A stretch of 12,308 bases of DNA from Larix sibirica. Its lineage: Eukaryota > Streptophyta > Pinopsida > Pinales > Pinaceae. The notes beneath the pieces were generated by a model. The model saw only the letters and a program-made list of their open reading frames with translations. It did not search any database and was not told where the DNA came from. The DNA is taken from NCBI GenBank assembly GCA_004151065.3, contig NWUY0300052136.1, positions 5,213-17,520 of the forward strand, in the 5' to 3' direction. The position numbers were made by a program, and so were the translations under genes. Numbering within the stretch: position 1 is the first letter of the stretch; every line of letters starts with the position of its first letter. This document shows, piece after piece, positions 1 to 8,354 of this stretch.

Positions 1-660
1 CTTGGCCTCTGCTGTTTCCATGCCTTGATAGTGCGATGGTTCCGTCCATCCTACTAGTGCGACCAACATCAAAATCCAAGAATATGTAAATGGCTTCCCT
101 TTTCCCTGTGCCGCAATGATGTCCTCCAGTAACTCATTTAACAAGAAGAGTTACCAATTCATTTCCACCCCTGCTGCACATTGTTCTGTGGATGCAATTA
201 TGCTTGATGTGAATTCTTTCGGCCTGTTCTTTCGTACCATCTTGACTGCTAATATCTTTGTTGCAACCTTGATAGCTTGGTCCTTAATCGTGTCAATTAG
301 GTATCCTCTTGAGTTTTTCTCCACTCCATACTTCATTTTCAGCCTCGCAGCAAGCTTTTTGTCGTTGTCCTTCCCCTAAAAGAATTGGGAAGGGTCTTCC
401 CCAGCTTTGGCCAGCCCGATGATTCTTGAAATCAGGTCGACTGTGACAAGGATGTTTTCATTCAGCCATAAATAAATGGCATGAAAACATGCGAGTAATT
501 GTTTGACACATGCATTCAATTGCACCGATCTCCTAAAGTGCAGTATTTGGGTGAGGCCAGTAAGCCTGATTGTTCCAATCCCAACACCCACTATGCTGGT
601 TCTTTTGTGATCGGGCCTCCTTCCCCATGCGAGACATTGATGTATGTGGCTTTTGTGCAT
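1..660 (-). pseudogene. Degenerate gag-like frame of a probable LTR retrotransposon, partial
   Basis: Reading the minus strand from 660 to 1, a single frame stays open except for two stops, TAG at 378-376 and TAA at 153-151, and it continues off the window edge. On both sides of each stop the protein keeps the same character: a helical stretch with KLAARLKMKYG and RGYLIDTIKDQA, then KMVRKNRPKEF, then after the second stop LFLLNELLEDI and a hydrophobic YSWILMLVALVGW. This order resembles gag-like or uncharacterised repeat-encoded proteins common in plant genomes; that is recalled from family appearance, not a search. A gag would coat element RNA in cytoplasmic particles. The two stops make this copy inactive. 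No protease, reverse transcriptase or integrase is visible because the element would continue beyond the window. It could instead be a fragment of another plant repeat-encoded protein. Confidence 0.45.
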
Positions 661-1434
661 TCTGGGTAGTTCATGAGGTCATGGTCTCTATATTGTAGGT
701 TCTGCAAGTTGTCCACAATGTTTCAGGCGCAATGAACACATTTTGGTATTGACGACATCCTGATTCCATATCTTGCGTTCTTTCTCACCCGAATCGCTGG
801 TGTCCCTTCCTTGCTTGGTGGTACATACCCTGGTATTGTTGGTCCAGGGATAGCTCCTTGTAGTGTTGTTTCATTTTTGTCAGTTCTCGATGTACTTGCT
901 TCTCCATCTGCAAATTGCGCTGAACTGTGGGTCTCTATCTTCGGCTCCTGCCAGTGTTCGCAGGCTGATTGGCACTCCTCTTCTTCCTAAATGAGATTTT
1001 GGACGCGGTCTCTATTTGCACGGGCATGATCGACGTTGGCTTTGGCTTTCTCCGGTGCTTGTGCTCTTAATGTAATGTGCCATGCGTTGTCTTGCAGTTT
1101 CTTGGCTACTTTGCTTAACTCATGGTGAGTCGAACTGTCCCCTTGCCCTGCATTTATAACTTGGATTTCCTGCGTCCCATCCATCTTTCTGATTTTAGGA
1201 AATTATTTCCAAAACCAGTGTCGATTTACCAAATCCTTCGCATGCGTTGGTCATTAATTGTACCATTACCCATTTGCGTTGCCATTCGTTGTGGCTTAAT
1301 TGCCGCATTTATGACTAGATTTGACCCATTCGCATTGCAGAAGCTATCGACATGCGCTTTACCTCGTCGCTTCTTCTGTGTGTCGCGATATATATATATA
1401 TTTTACTTTGTTGTGCTATCCCGATAGGGCCGTA
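661..1434 (-). other. Upstream part of the same degraded element, frame-broken
   Basis: On the minus strand this stretch leads into the gag-like frame. It carries an open frame of 65 codons (1184-987) rich in charged and Ala/Gln residues (KVAKKLQDNAW, APEKAKANVDHARANRDR), which would suit an N-terminal helical gag segment. Further down, a Pro/Gly-rich stretch (PGPTIPGYVPPSKEGTP) sits in the same frame after a stop. The frame then shifts relative to the 660-1 frame, so at least one indel separates them. No clear LTR boundary, primer-binding site or polypurine tract could be fixed by eye. The overlapping plus-strand frame at 1122-1427 looks like a shadow. Confidence 0.3.
1387..1401. repeat. Short (TA)n microsatellite
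   Basis: About seven TA dinucleotides in a row follow a CGCGA sequence. This is a simple repeat that could be polymorphic. No function is implied. Confidence 0.8.
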
Positions 1435-1704
1435 GATGACCCCCAATTTTGTCAATAGTGTTAAAATTTATGAAATTGCAATTTTTTATAATAAAATATT
1501 TCAATTTCACATATTTTAACATTGCAGATGGATTTAGAGACCCCCATAATGAAATTCTACAATTTCGTATATTTTAACACTACAAAAGGATTTCGTATAT
1601 TAGGGGGTCTCTGAATCCCTCTGCAATGTTAAAATATATGAGATTGTAAAATTTCATTGTGGGGGTCTTTAAATCCATATGTAGTATTAAAAATGGGGGT
1701 CTCA
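1435..1704. repeat. Foldback (MITE-like) repeat made of inverted ~58-bp units
   Basis: A motif of the form TTTTAACATTGCAGATGG, GATTTAGAGACCCCC, ATAATGAAATT, TACAATTTCATATA appears in forward orientation from about 1512 and again, partly, from 1572. It then appears in reverse complement at about 1600-1636 and 1637-1688. Two nested stems result: 1529-1592 pairs with about 1612-1677, and 1512-1547 pairs with about 1599-1636. The outer edges also mirror each other: GACCCCCA near 1438-1445 against TGGGGGTCT near 1694-1702, each followed inward by a run resembling GTGTTAAAA or its complement. A transcript could fold into a long hairpin. No coding capacity is seen and no clean target-site duplication was found. 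It may be a MITE, or a rearranged end of the neighbouring retroelement. Confidence 0.7.
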
Positions 1705-1856
1705 TGAAGACAACTGTGTGATAGCTCTATGTAAATTTTTTCTAAATCTCTATTAAAAAATGCACTGTTAACATCTATTTAGTAAGCTTGCCACCCAATT
1801 GTGCTACAATGGCTATCAAAAATCTTATAGTGATCATAATTTATGTCTTCTTGAAC

Positions 1857-2169
1857 TAATTTGTTATATAAACCCGCTTGCAAACCTAACTGGCATGATA
1901 GGCACTGGCATCTTTGTCTCCATTTGGTCAAAGATCGTTGTCGCGTTGACAGAGATTAGAAGAATCAAGGAAACACAGGATAATGGACTCATAGATATGC
2001 CCAATGGAACAATTCCATTGAGCATTTTTCTGTTGCTTCCACAATATGTGTTATTTGGCACATTTGATGTATTTACAATGGTAGGAGTGCAAGAGTATTT
2101 TTATGGTCAGATGCCCAACACTTTGAAAACCCTATGTATTTGGATGTTTTAGGAATTGGATGTGGGTTT
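1857..2169 (+). pseudogene. NRT1/PTR (NPF) family transporter fragment
   Basis: The translation contains diagnostic NPF segments in order: PLANLTG, IGTGIFVSI, then the membrane helix ending ALTEIRRIKE, the loop DNGLIDMPNGTIPLSIF, then LLPQYVLFGTFDVFTMVGVQEYFYGQMP. The family comprises 12-helix plasma-membrane or tonoplast carriers for nitrate, peptides and hormones, usually 550-650 residues. Only about 100 residues from the late part of the protein (around helices 9 to 11) remain. Compared with the family as I know it, roughly 11 residues between LTG and IGTG (the usual GITQLQR region) are missing. After MPNTLKTL the frame breaks near 2135; YLDVLGIG continues in another frame and matches the next conserved stretch. 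Homology then stops at the junction with the PPR sequence. No start codon, earlier helices or C-terminus are present, so this is a broken fragment. Confidence 0.82.
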
Positions 2170-3069
2170 CCATCAACCCATACACCATCACCTATGCAAA
2201 TGTACTTAATGCATTATCTAGGTGTAAGGCCTTAGAGCAGGGCATGCAAGTGCATGCTCATATAATTAAGTTTGGTTTCGAGTCAAACATCTTTGTTGGG
2301 ATTTCCCTTGCTAGCATGTTGCCAAATCCCGCAACATAGATGTTGCATGTAGTGTGTTTCATAATATGACTAAATATAACATAGTTTCTTGGACTATGAT
2401 GATAATAGGATATGCCTGGGCTAGGTATGGTTGGGAGGCATTGAAACTCTTTACTCAAATGCAACAAGCATACATGAAGCCCGATTAGATTACCTTTGCT
2501 AGCGCTCTCATTGCCTTCATCAACTTCGGCTTCCTCACATGGGTTAAGCAACTTCATGCCATACTCATGAAAAGTGGATATGAAGTAGACTTTTCCATTC
2601 GGTGCACTCTTGTAACCTCCTATTCTAGAGTGTTTTGATTATAGTAGATGCATGCAAAGTGTTTGACATATTACCTTGCAAACACGACATTATCTCATGG
2701 ACATCGATGCTCTCAGGCTATGTCTGGAATGCATGTTGTAAGGAAGCCTTGAAGCTCTTTTTTCAAATGCAAAAAACAGGTCTCAAGCCAGATAATGTCA
2801 CAATTATGAGTATCCTCTCGGCGTGTATAGACCAACAAGTTATAGATCATGGCAAGCAGGTACATGCCCTCATCATGAAAACTAGACTCAAGATGGATGT
2901 TTATGTTGGAATATCCCTTATTAACATGTATGCAGGTTGTAGGAGCATAGACGATACTCATAAAGTGTTAAAAAAAACACACTTACGAGATTGTGTCTCA
3001 TGGATTGCAATAATTGTAGGTTATTCTCAACAAGGGTTTGGGGAGGAGGCCCTAAAATTGTTTTGTCAA
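2166..3069 (+). pseudogene. PLS-type pentatricopeptide repeat (PPR) protein fragment
   Basis: Successive 31-36-residue PPR motifs are obvious: ALEQGMQVHAHIIKFGFES, NIVSWTMMIIGYAW, EALKLFTQMQ, MKPD-ITFASAL, KQLHAILMKSGYE, DIISWTSMLSGYVW, EALKLFFQMQKTGLKPDNVT, GKQVHALIMKT, VSWIAIIVGYSQQGF, EALKLFCQ. The alternating KPD, GxQVHA and VSW spacing is that of PLS-class proteins, which bind and often edit organelle RNA. Damage: a 1-bp deletion around 2319 (ATG TT GCC where MYAK is expected), an in-frame TAG at 2486-2488 where KPD-x-ITF needs a residue, and another indel with stops around 2628-2640 between SYSR and IIVDACKVFD. From about 2640 to 3069 the frame is open. There is no start, no organelle transit peptide and no E or DYW tail. 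After 3069 the similarity ends and a stop follows at 3109. It is a nonfunctional internal fragment. Confidence 0.92.
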
Positions 3070-3111
3070 CGTGTTGATAGTGCTAAGTGTAGTGATGATG
3101 ATCATTACTAG

Positions 3112-3723
3112 GTGGTACAATAGCAATCATAATAGTATGAGAGTTACCACTGACACCATCCTTGGAAATTCTTGTAAGTTTGCTACAATTAATATGCCTT
3201 GTAGATTCATTACTCATTCAGAGGTCACTTGCATATGTATTTTTTTTATGTAAAGTAGATTTCACTAAAAATGCCATCAATGGATTGCACCAATTTCAAC
3301 CTATTTCAAAGTTCCCACTTGTATGTTTTTTTAATTTCTCCAAGTGCCCCAAAATGGTAAACAACTAAGCACATGGTAACATTTGAATGGAATAAGAGAA
3401 CTTGGAAATCTTGATATACACAAAGACCACCCAAGATACCCTTTGTCCTGGCTGTGAAGACCACCTTTTGGTGGATTGATCACTTGGGAGATAGTTCACT
3501 ATGGTAAAATATGTTGTCATCTATTAAATAGTGTTATTGTCTTTCAAATAGATCTATATAGATTCATGATATATGTAATCTTTTTTTTTGTTCACTTGAT
3601 TAGTAAAGCCTATAAGATGAATGTGATATATTACACCAGTTAAGCGATATATTGGACACGTTAAGCTTGTAATGTGATATGTGATATATGTCATATTTTT
3701 TTAGTTTGATTGGGTAAGTTTGT
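3112..3723. other. Intergenic, no recognisable gene
   Basis: AT-rich sequence with only short shadow frames. A small palindrome (CCACCTTTTGGTGG, about 3461-3474) and repeated GTGATATAT-like words at 3620-3690 are present. I see no conserved protein, RNA gene or transposon end. Confidence 0.6.
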
Positions 3724-3889
3724 AAGGCACTATCAATTAGGCCTAGCTTAAGTGGTTGAAAGGAAATTGTTATCCTCCCCATTTGAGATCAAATCCCACT
3801 TTGTGACATGTTTTCTCCTCATGATCCAATTGTTGACTAGAGATACTTTTGAGCTAATTATTGATTAGGATTGACAAGGTACCATCAAT
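3724..3889 (+). mobile_element. tRNA-derived SINE-like insertion with flanking duplications
   Basis: The body at about 3738-3875 (~138 bp) has RNA polymerase III internal-promoter matches: box A TAGCTTAAGTGG at 3744-3755 and box B-like GATCAAATCC at 3787-3796, spaced as in a tRNA. It is bracketed by AAGGCACTATCAAT (3724-3737) and AAGGTACCATCAAT (3876-3889), which agree at 12 of 14 positions and look like an aged target-site duplication. There is no poly-A tail; the 3' part is a non-tRNA sequence. SINEs are copied by LINE machinery in trans and encode no protein. A related copy lies near 10700. The body does not fold as an obvious functional tRNA by eye. Confidence 0.62.
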
Positions 3890-4918
3890 CACATCTTCAC
3901 CTATGAATTAGAAGGTAGAAGCCTGGCAACATGGAAAAAAAACCTACAAGGCATTATTGGTTTTCATTTTATCATTTTCTCGTTAAATCTATTTGGCACT
4001 TCATGTATGATGGGTTTTTGAGTGTGAAAGAATATTACAAAAGCCTTAAAAGACCAAGTGATTGTGATTGTAAACCAAAACCTGTAACAAGTGGATAACA
4101 TCAATGACAAGTTGTCTTTGGCAACCACAAATGAGTAAACAAATCAACATGTAGTAATTCTCTTATTTAGAGAAAAAAACCAATAAACATACACACCTCA
4201 TCAAAGCTATTAGTCCACAAGAGTGGGGAAAGACCATTACAGATATGAAGAGAGTGATCCTTGGGCATAAGGATATATAGAAAATTTAATGTAGCAAACA
4301 TCCTTAAATTTTTATCTTTAAAAAATTCTTGAATCTTCATAATTACCATTGTCTTTAAAACCAATATCTGCATGAATGATAGTTTCATGATTGTTTAGTC
4401 TTTACTAGAAATATTGCTTTAAAGTTTAAGAACTAGGTCATTTTCCTTTCAAAATGTAATTGGAGTACTTTCCAATTTACTCACATTTTCTCCCCCCTTA
4501 AGAGAATAGAGTTAGAAAATAGTTTCATCTATTTTAGATGAAACTTTGATATCATTGGTTTTATAAATATAAAAAATGGTGAGATTATCTTACAAAAATC
4601 AAGAATTTAGTTAGTAGGCTACTTATATAAATAACCATAAATCAAATTCTAATTGGAATAATAGTTTTTCATAATTCTCATAGGTGGTAGGACAAACATC
4701 AGTGGGGCACAGTGGGTCATTCTTAATAACTGTAGTGTCAAAATTTGCAAATTTGTAGAATTTTATTATCAAAATTGCAATTTTCAATTGCTGGATTCTA
4801 TCAAATAACCTGCTAGGGAGGGAAGATTGCTTCATTGCTGGGCATATTTGGGGATGATAACGACATTCCTCCCAACCATCCAATCTACACTTAATTGACA
4901 CCATTGTTGGGTATATAA
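3890..4918. other. Intergenic, no recognised gene; one unidentified minus-strand frame
   Basis: Mostly AT-rich DNA. On the minus strand at 4904-4623 a 93-codon frame (with DGWEECRYHPQICPAMKQ and DPLCPTDVCPTTYENYEKLL) has a composition more protein-like than its surroundings, but I recognise no family and it has no paired exon or regulatory context. The 73-codon minus frame at 4388-4167 looks random. Neither is called as a gene. Confidence 0.4.
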
Positions 4919-5106
4919 TTCCTCCATTTAATATTAGAACGCCCCCACCTAGATTACTCTTTCAAAAAAGAAAAGCATAGATATATTTTATGTAACATAA
5001 AACACACACTCACACAATTTTTTTTTAAATAATAATTTTAGCACAATATCTAGGACAAAAAACATCTAACGACAAACTATCTGTCTAAAAGGACTTTATA
5101 GTTCTA
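4919..5106 (+). repeat. Diverged direct repeat, copy A
   Basis: It shares an ordered series of blocks with copy B at 5168-5310: TTCCTC, ATTTAATAT, AGAACGC, CCCACCTA, ATTACTCT, then AAAAAGAAA, then CACAAT-TCTA-GACAAAAAA and GACAAACT. Copy A has about 45-50 extra bases in the middle (CA- and T-rich). No coding potential. It may be relics of LTRs or a local duplication of unknown origin. Confidence 0.65.
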
Positions 5107-5167
5107 CTTAAAATTTGGAATATGGTTAATAATCAACATCACTTGTATAACAATTTTGTTGTGCATG

Positions 5168-5310
5168 TTCCTCTATTCTATTTAATATCAGAACGCTCCC
5201 ACCTAAATTACTCTTAAAAAGAAACATAAATATACCACATTAACACAATGTCTATGACAAAAAATATCAAATGACAAACTGTCCGTCCAAGAGGAATTAG
5301 TCCCTCTATT
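5168..5310 (+). repeat. Diverged direct repeat, copy B
   Basis: Second copy of the block series described for 4919-5106, in the same orientation and separated from it by about 60 bp. It ends in AAACTGTCCGTCCAAGAGG, where copy A has AAACTATCTGTCTAAAAGG. It lacks the middle insertion of copy A. Confidence 0.65.
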
Positions 5311-5826
5311 ACTAAAAAAAACTAGCTTTTAGTTATAAGTTGTAAGTGTCTCATTTGTTTGTTGGAACTATAAGGTGCGGGTCTCCATCAACAAATGCGT
5401 ACTACATTGTTTCATTGATTCACTAGTTGTGCCTCCTTTAAATTTGTTTTTCGTTGCAGAAAATTGGAAAGCTCATAAATCAGCTCTAGGTAATTAATTT
5501 GCGAACAATTCTATTTATTGGGGACGAGATAGTTAAGGGTCTCTTGTCCAAATGGTTAATAGTTAACATCACATCTTGTCTAAATGGTTAATAGTTAACA
5601 TCACATCGTCCGTCAATGCAATAAAAAAACAACCACGTGTATGCGTTTTCATGTTATTTTGGTGTTCACTGTTTTAACACGTCTTCCTGCTATTTTGGTG
5701 GCTTACACCAGCTCTCCAAGAAAGCCAGTCGTGGGAATAGAAAAAATGCTTTCTTTGGCATTGGATTGGGAATAGATCCCGTCTTCAATGGCAGATTCGG
5801 CACTGGAGCAAGCATCCACAACAATA
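5311..5826. other. Intergenic with a short unidentified plus-strand frame
   Basis: A 68-codon plus-strand frame at 5637-5843 contains GNRKNAFFGIGLGIDPVFNG, with a somewhat protein-like make-up, but I recognise no family and its start is unclear. Two partly similar words (ATGTTATTTTGGTGTTCAC and CTGCTATTTTGGTGGCTTAC) lie about 40 bp apart within it. A CACGTG core occurs near 5634. The 32-bp tandem repeat is listed separately. Confidence 0.4.
5543..5606 (+). repeat. Tandem duplication, 2 x 32 bp
   Basis: Positions 5543-5574 and 5575-5606 are identical except for one C/T difference (CTTGTCCAAATGG against CTTGTCTAAATGG), each continuing TTAATAGTTAACATCACAT. A looser relative (ATGGTTAATAATCAACATCAC) sits near 5120. 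The near identity implies a duplication much younger than the other repeats here. Confidence 0.92.
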
Positions 5827-6272
5827 CAGCATCACATGCCTGACTAGTAGGGCTCAATTTGCTCTGTCACATAGGGATTTTCATGCCTCCTTCCAGTAGT
5901 CGAAGGTACAAACGTTTAATCAACTCCTTTTTATATTACAAGAATTTGGTACATTTGTTTATCTTCATTGAATGCTACATGGGTTTAGCCCGTTTATTTA
6001 AGTCCATTTTTATGTAACAGGAATTTAGCTGCTGCAATTCTGTCTTCCATAGATTAGTTTATCCTAAAAAATTGCATGATACCTTCACAAATCATGTAGT
6101 TATCACAAGCTTATAACTTTGTTATATTCTAGGCGTAATTAGAGAACTTATTCTCTCTTCTTGAGAAATGGAAATGAAATAAATACTGTCAATTGAATTA
6201 CAGAGACCTGCTGTCCATTTTCCATGCTTTTAAGTTTTTTCTGTGTTTCCCCTGACTTTGAGTTTTTAAAGG
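5827..6272 (+). repeat. Left arm of a long inverted repeat
   Basis: This arm is the inverted counterpart of 7921-8354. Shared landmarks, read outward to inward, are AGTAGGGCTCAA, CTGTCACATAGGG, TTTTCATGCCTCCTTC, GTCGAAGGTACAAAC, TTTAGCCCGTTTATTTAA, CCATAGATTAGTTTATCCT, GAAATAAATACTGTCAATTG and CCATTTTCCATGCTTTTAAG. Identity by eye is roughly 85-90 percent over sampled stretches, with scattered substitutions and small indels. It has no open coding frame of note. Long arms around a core would suit a Mutator-like or foldback transposon, but I found no matching target-site duplication at 5826 and 8355, so an inverted segmental duplication is equally possible. Confidence 0.9.
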
Positions 6273-6604
6273 TGATCTAGAATGACCTTGTTTGCATTGC
6301 AAGTCCCTTTCACTATCTTTTGAATGAGAGCGTAAATCTCATTTACAACATTCTTGTCGGACCTCATGTTTATTTTATCATACCTTAACATTAAATCCTC
6401 ACCTGCCAATGCATCATGTGTGCCAACATTAGCTTTAAGCTTATCAAATTCTTCATTCCTAACCTTCACATGTGATCCTTTTTCCTTTCCAATAATTCCA
6501 TTATCAACGCAACTATGTTCCATTGACCTTTTGAAAGCATTTTCATCAACTTTTCCAATACCTTCCACAAATCCTGCCAACTCATTTTTAGACTACCCAT
6601 GCCT
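6266..6604 (-). other. Unidentified coding-like frame in the inverted-repeat core
   Basis: On the minus strand the frame is open from after a TAG near 6595 to a TAA at about 6268-6266. It reads as a hydrophilic, mostly helical protein: NELAGFVEGIGKVDENAFKR, SCVDNGIIGKEKG, DKLKANVGTHDALAGEDLML, NEIYALIQKIVKGT. No ATG stands at its beginning, so if real it is an internal exon or a broken fragment. Its stop falls at the inner edge of the left inverted-repeat arm. I do not recognise a family. Use of Lys, Asp, Glu and Gly is more protein-like than the surrounding AT-rich DNA, but a chance frame is possible. If the flanking repeat is a transposon, this could be captured host sequence. Confidence 0.3.
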
Positions 6605-7920
6605 TCCCTTAGATTCTGGCTCTTGATTTGTTCTGTTGTTAAATTCCTACAAATAGAAACCAGAAAACTAAGTGATACATTTAAAGTAATCAAAAGCAAT
6701 ACCCATGATAATACACTATCTAATCAGGAAAATAAAACATACGGTATTAAGTGGAAGTAGTTCAACTGAATAGATAACAATGTACTTTCAAGAACTAATC
6801 GAAAATCCCATAGGCATTAAAAAATTATAGAAACTTATTGGATTACGCCTTAAATAGTGCATAATAGATTTAATGGGTATAAACAGTAACACCTCCTAAG
6901 CCACAATGAAAATGAGATAGACAAGAACCAAATGAGTAACTCATATACTATTGATTTTCTAACAACATTCAAATTTGTAATGTGGATGTGCATATCATTT
7001 TGATTGATATTTCCAGACTTGGGAAATCCAAATCAGATAGACTCTCTGTGGATTGAAACATTTTTTTGTAAGGTGTGGGTATTGGCAAATAAAACATAAA
7101 ATTTTTTAAAGTGTGTAAACACGATGGAAGCTTATTTCAAAAGTACAGTGCAAACACAACCAATAATTTTCACACACCCAAACTACAACTGATACATCTA
7201 CTTCCAACAAAGCCTCTTAAAAATATTACCTTAGAGACAGGACTGTTGCAGCCAACGAAATTCCAGCCACTGAATTGAAATTAGGTAGTTTTGCTAGCAT
7301 AAAATGGACTGAACAAAAAATATCAATGAAGTAAGACTGCCTTATTTTTTTACAAATTGGGAAAACAATACACGAAATTGCTTCAATGATTTTCCCCTAG
7401 TAACCATGTAGACAATATCAACACCAATTTCAATTATCAACTGTTGTGGAACACAATCCATAAATCAAGCTTCTCGCCAAAATCCTGCTGCCCCAACTCA
7501 TGATACTGATGAAAATGTTTTCCAAGAATCATCTCATGCATCTCAACCATATGCCAAAGTGTATATAGAATAAGTATAATAAAAATGTTATCATTTTGAA
7601 TTCTCTTACAGAAACATCAAATTTAAGCTGTCGCGCACAGAGTCAATTCATGGCTATGAGAGTATGGGAAAGAGTTGCATAGATGTAGTAGGTCATCATT
7701 GCACAACTCCATAAAATTATATGGTAAAAGACATGAGTTTAAAATCTAAATCTTTCCATCACAGAGGGTGAACTGAGGACCCCAGCACCCACCATGGTAG
7801 TAACATTGTGGAATCTTGAGCACCATCGCTTAACATTGCAAGAAGATGTAATTGGAAGCCATTATTTGTTAGATTTTTGGGCTTTTTAGAGTCATCTACA
7901 TGATCCTGCGAGTATCACAA
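6605..7920. other. Core of the inverted repeat, mostly featureless
   Basis: AT-rich DNA without a recognised gene. On the minus strand a 37-codon frame (7550-7437) starts with ATG and reads MVEMHEMILGKHFHQYHELG, then QQDFGEKLDLWIVFHNS. It is too short to assign and opposite an equally open plus-strand stretch. No transposase motif (such as DDE-type blocks or zinc fingers), tRNA or repeat array is seen. Confidence 0.45.
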
Positions 7921-8354
7921 CCATCTTCAAAACTCAATAAATAAAAACTTAAAAGCATGGAAAATGGACATCAGGTCTTTGCAATTCAATTGACAGTATT
8001 TATTTCATCGCAATTTTTCAAGAAGAGAGGATAAGTTCTCTAATTAAGCCTAGAATATGACAAAGTTCTAAGCTTTTGACAACTACATGATTTTTGAAGG
8101 TATCATGAATTTTCAAGGATAAACTAATCTATGGAAGACGGAATTGCAATAGCTAAATTAATGTTACATAAAAATGGAGTTAAATAAACGGGCTAAAACC
8201 CTGTAGCATAGAATGAAGTTAAATAAATTGACTAAATTCCTGCAATATAAAAAAGGAGTTGATTAAAAGTTTGTACCTTCGACGGCTAGAAGGAGGCATG
8301 AAAAGCCCTATGTGACAGAAAAAATTGAGCCCTACTGGTCAGCCTGTGGGGCTG
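7921..8354 (-). repeat. Right arm of the long inverted repeat
   Basis: Reverse-complement partner of 5827-6272, with the same landmark words on the opposite strand. The outer edge falls near the GGGGCTGAA at 8348-8356, where the left arm has CAGC at 5827-5830. Beyond this point the two flanks differ completely. The inner edge fades around 7921, where AAAACTCAA mirrors TTGAGTTTT at 6260-6266. Confidence 0.9.

Noticed and set aside
116-379. Plus-strand 87-codon frame at the left end
   Set aside because: It lies opposite the minus-strand gag-like frame, which has the coherent protein composition; this one is its shadow.
1122-1427. Plus-strand 101-codon frame
   Set aside because: It has a patchy hydrophobic sequence without family features and overlaps the charged minus-strand frame at 1184-987.
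2258-2961. Minus-strand frames opposite the PPR region
   Set aside because: The plus strand carries unmistakable PPR motifs; these are antisense shadows.
3738-3800. Functional tRNA gene at the box A/box B pair
   Set aside because: I could not form an acceptor stem or a normal anticodon arm by eye; the flanking duplications point to a SINE instead.
4902-5110. Start of a copia-type LTR (TGTTGG-like beginning at about 4904)
   Set aside because: No matching second LTR with CA end, primer-binding site or reverse-transcriptase remnant was found nearby.
6354-6699. Frames overlapping 6266-6604 on the plus strand and in another minus frame
   Set aside because: They have lower-complexity Ser/Leu-rich or Leu/Met-rich content and no independent support.
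5827-8354. Autonomous DNA transposon with a transposase gene
   Set aside because: No transposase motif was seen in the core, and the flanks at 5826 and 8355 show no matching target-site duplication.
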